Source: Nocardia aobensis NBRC 100429
Lineage (GTDB): Bacteria; Actinomycetota; Actinomycetes; Mycobacteriales; Mycobacteriaceae
Assembly: GCF_000308375.1 (NCBI RefSeq)
Contig: NZ_BAFQ01000287.1
Span: 1 to 46,806, forward strand
Direction: 5' to 3'
DNA length: 46,806 nucleotides
How positions within the stretch are numbered: position 1 is the first letter of the stretch; each line of letters starts with the position of its first letter. A program made the translations under genes and the position numbers. Positions 44,605 through 46,806 of this stretch are shown here, piece after piece. Under the pieces are notes generated by a model that was not told the DNA's origin, ran no database searches, and worked only from the letters and a program-made list of their open reading frames with translations.

Positions 44605-45425
44605 GTGCTGGTTCGTCGGTTGATCGCGTTGTATGCCGGATTGTGGTTGTACGGATTCTCGATGGCGGTGATGGTGCGGGCCGACCTCGGGCTGGATCCC
44701 TGGGATGTGTTCCATCAGGGTGTGGCGCGGCACGTGCCGATCAGTTTCGGCGCCGTTACCGCGTTGAGGGGCATCGTGGTGCTGATGGCCTGGGTTCCCC
44801 TGCGGCAACTGCCCGGCCTCGGCACGGTAAGCAATGTCGTGGTGATAGCCGTGTCCGTCGATGCCGGGCTGGCATGGCTGCCGTCGTGGGACGCGCCCGC
44901 GGTGCGGATCGGCGCCATGGCTGCGGCGGTCGTGCTGAATGCGGTGGCGAGTGTGTTGTACATCGGCGCAGGGATGGGTCCGGGCCCGCGGGATGGCCTG
45001 ATGACTGGACTGGTTCGACGCACCGGTCGACCGGTGGGGGGTGGTGCGTACGGCGATCGAGATGACAGTGTTGCTGACGGGGTTTCATTCTCGGCGGCAG
45101 CGCCGGCATAGGAACCTTGGTGTACGCCTTCGGGATCGGTCCGCTGATCCATGTGATGATCCCTGTGGTGAACCGATTCCTGCCGGGGTTCGCGAAGCCG
45201 ACGCCTGTCGTCGATGAGGCGGCAGAGGTTCCGGCTGCGTGCCGGGCAGCCCGAGATCCCTTCGCATTCGGTCCGCCCCTCGCTGTCATGGTGACGACTC
45301 CCTGCCGTCTGATACGACAGCCACTGCGCCTGGAGAACGTGGTGGTTCTATGTGAAAAACCGCGTACTCAACGGCGATACCTTCTACGTCAAGGGATCCT
45401 GACCAGCAAGGGAGTGACTGAATGA
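44605..45425 (+). pseudogene. YczE/YitT-like membrane protein with two homopolymer frameshifts
   Basis: Starts at GTG 44605 (VLVRRLIALYAGLWLYGFSM) and has about five TM segments, including GAGMGPGPRDGLMTGL, the signature of the YczE/YyaS group. An extra G in the G6 run at 45036-45041 and an extra T at 45083-45085 break the frame; correcting both gives GVVRTAIEMTVLLTGFILGG and GIGTLVYAFGIGPLIHVMIP, the expected last helices. The downstream frame runs on to 45425, where its stop overlaps the next ATG as ATGA; the usual stop would come about 180 nt earlier. Function of the family is unknown. Two shifts close together also fit a sequencing error. Confidence 0.7.
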
Positions 45426-46507
45426 GCGAGACCGGGACCGTCGACGTCAGCGACCACCAATTCCTGCTCACCGGCAGCGACACCGACACCAGCGATGTCA
45501 CCGCCGAGGGCACTCTGGACTGGACCGGTCCCGGCTTCCTCACCGTGCTGACCGGCATCGCCCACGGACCCGCCACCCTCACCATCGAAACCACCACAGG
45601 GGAGCCGGACTCGGCCGAGTGGGAGACCGTGGAGGAAGCGGTGATCGACACCGCCACCGAACTGCTGGTCGCCGGCATCGACGGTCGTGTCGCAGGCGAG
45701 TTCACGCCGATCTCGCCCGGTCGCTACCGCATCCGCGTGCACGCTCGCGGCCGCGACACCGACTTCGACGGCACCAGCACCGAGCCGGTCGAGCAGTATC
45801 TCGTGCAGCTCACTACTACGACCGAGACACCGGGCTCGGTCGTGGGAATCCGCAAGACCGACAACGCTTACACTCCCGCTGCCAAGACTCTTCCCGAGGT
45901 CGACTACGAACACTTCTACGCCCCCGGCCCCGACGGCACGCTGACCAAGGTCTCCATCGACAGCCCCGCAGCGCAGGCGGTCTTCGCGTCACGGGGGCAC
46001 TGGGGCGGGCGCCCACCGAGCGGGCGCATCGCCGACGACCTCCTGCTGTCCTCACCAGCATCAATCATCGCCGACCTGGACCGCGACCTCATCGACGGCA
46101 TCGACGTACTTCCCGACGAACACCTGCGCGCACTCGCGCGCTGGTGCGCCCGGCGAGCCTTCGACAAAGCCGGTCTCAGCAACATCGCCGACTTCCGCGC
46201 CGCACTCGACGCCATGGATCGCGCCACCACGCCACCGGCGGAGTTCGCCAACCTCTCGCTGACCAACCGCAGGCTGGAAACCGACCCGGCGATTCCACTC
46301 ACGATCGCTCCCGGCATCGCCGGGGCAACAGATTTCGTACCGCAGTACGAGGCCGCCAGAACCTACATGTTCGCCGTCAGCGACGACCTCCCCGCGATCA
46401 AGGCCGCGCTCGAAGCCGTGCGCTCCGGCATCGCCACATACGGCCGCGACTACCCCGAATTGATCAGTCGACTCCGCACCGAATTCCTACCTCACAAGCT
46501 CGCCTGA
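45422..46507 (+). CDS. Uncharacterised protein
   Basis: 361 aa from ATG at 45422, preceded by AAGGGAG at 7 nt. The N-terminal half (about 1-150) is a series of short beta strands with alternating hydrophobics (LTVLTGIAHGPATLTIET, RYRIRVHARG), suggesting a beta-sandwich. The C-terminal half (215-361) is helical. No signal peptide, TM segment or catalytic motif was seen, and I do not recognise a family. Immunity and stress-response proteins often have such a beta-sandwich front, but nothing here proves it. Confidence 0.7.
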   Translation: MSETGTVDVSDHQFLLTGSDTDTSDVTAEGTLDWTGPGFLTVLTGIAHGPATLTIETTTGEPDSAEWETVEEAVIDTATELLVAGIDGRVAGEFTPISPGRYRIRVHARGRDTDFDGTSTEPVEQYLVQLTTTTETPGSVVGIRKTDNAYTPAAKTLPEVDYEHFYAPGPDGTLTKVSIDSPAAQAVFASRGHWGGRPPSGRIADDLLLSSPASIIADLDRDLIDGIDVLPDEHLRALARWCARRAFDKAGLSNIADFRAALDAMDRATTPPAEFANLSLTNRRLETDPAIPLTIAPGIAGATDFVPQYEAARTYMFAVSDDLPAIKAALEAVRSGIATYGRDYPELISRLRTEFLPHKLA

Positions 46508-46715
46508 TCGAACCGCCACTGTCCGCAATTTCAGCGTGAAAGCAACCTGCCGGCCTGCACCCACGGACGAGCACAGCTCGCACGCCGAAACAGGCTGCGC
46601 GCAGCGATCCCAGGAACTCACTGCACCGGGGCGATGCCCTCCGCGGCGATGAGCAGCCGCAGCGGCCACCCGTACGGGTACGGACCGGTGCGCCTAGGGC
46701 TTGTATCGAAGTGGT

Positions 46716-46740
46716 GAGGGCGGGCGTGTGGCCCGCCCTC
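46716..46740. terminator. GC-rich hairpin after the 361-aa gene
   Basis: GAGGGCGGGC (46716-46725) pairs perfectly with GCCCGCCCTC (46731-46740) across a GTGTG loop. There is no T-tract, as usual for actinobacterial terminators. It lies 208 bp after the stop, with nothing recognisable in between. Confidence 0.5.
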
Positions 46741-46806
46741 ATTCGTGCCGCAGCCACTGGTTGATCGCCGCGACTGGACCGTGGCCAGGTAGCGGACAGC
46801 GAGTTT

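Overview
The window is high-GC DNA with the signature of a mycolic-acid actinomycete, most likely Nocardia or a close relative. This is inferred from WXG100-type exported proteins, Gly/Ala-rich polymorphic-toxin architectures, codon use and the transposase types; there is no rRNA or other marker to fix the genus. No tRNA, rRNA or CRISPR array was seen, and no ESX secretion machinery is encoded here.

Region 1 (108-20612, minus strand) is one roughly 20 kb operon: a possible 59-aa ORF, a WXG100 protein with a decayed zincin-like C-terminus, a zeta-toxin-like P-loop protein whose Walker A has lost its lysine, and a giant gene. The junctions overlap (8-nt overlap, then ATGA, then GTGA), so translation is probably coupled. 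The giant is currently split by one extra base in a five-C run (2724-2728). Restoring the frame gives one protein of about 5,888 residues with, in order: a WXG100-like head, Gly-rich helices, a complete SecA-like motor, an internally duplicated helical module, a first Cys-protease-like domain, a papain-fold Tox-PL-like domain, a 12-TM MFS-like transporter, GHKL ATPase-like domains, a DUF218/YdcF domain, a sigma-70 region 4-like HTH and a repeated C-terminal tail.

Region 2 (20700-24280) holds Tn3 transposase debris, a TetR regulator with a palindromic operator and a bicupin protein (a pair resembling the Bacillus QdoR/QdoI quercetinase module), and an AbiEi-type antitoxin.

Region 3 (24296-32542) is a second WXG100 effector locus. 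A 1,851-residue protein carries a decayed kinase-like domain, a full AbiEii-type nucleotidyltransferase, a glycosyltransferase-like segment and a C-terminal EndoU-like RNase domain. Its tail meets the AbiEi antitoxin gene convergently, 15 bp apart, so an AbiE toxin-antitoxin pair appears to have been rebuilt around a secreted toxin. A second WXG100/pseudo-zincin paralogue lies on the other side, divergent. Regions 1 and 3 share paired TGGATAC sites upstream of the big genes.

Region 4 (32656-38140) is a mobile-element scrapyard: a broken IS481 element in a GCTAGC target, an aminoglycoside phosphotransferase remnant, an intact IS3 element with an A6G slippery site, a truncated SDR gene and recombinase fragments.

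Region 5 (38235-43255) is a compact three-gene cluster on the plus strand: a natural fusion of a 2-oxoglutarate/Fe(II) dioxygenase with a glycine-amidinotransferase-like enzyme, an MFS exporter and an ATP-grasp ligase. It looks like a small pathway for a hydroxylated, guanidino-bearing amino acid or dipeptide.

Region 6 (43260-46806) holds decayed sequence, a YczE-type membrane protein gene with two homopolymer frameshifts, an uncharacterised 361-aa protein and a strong hairpin.
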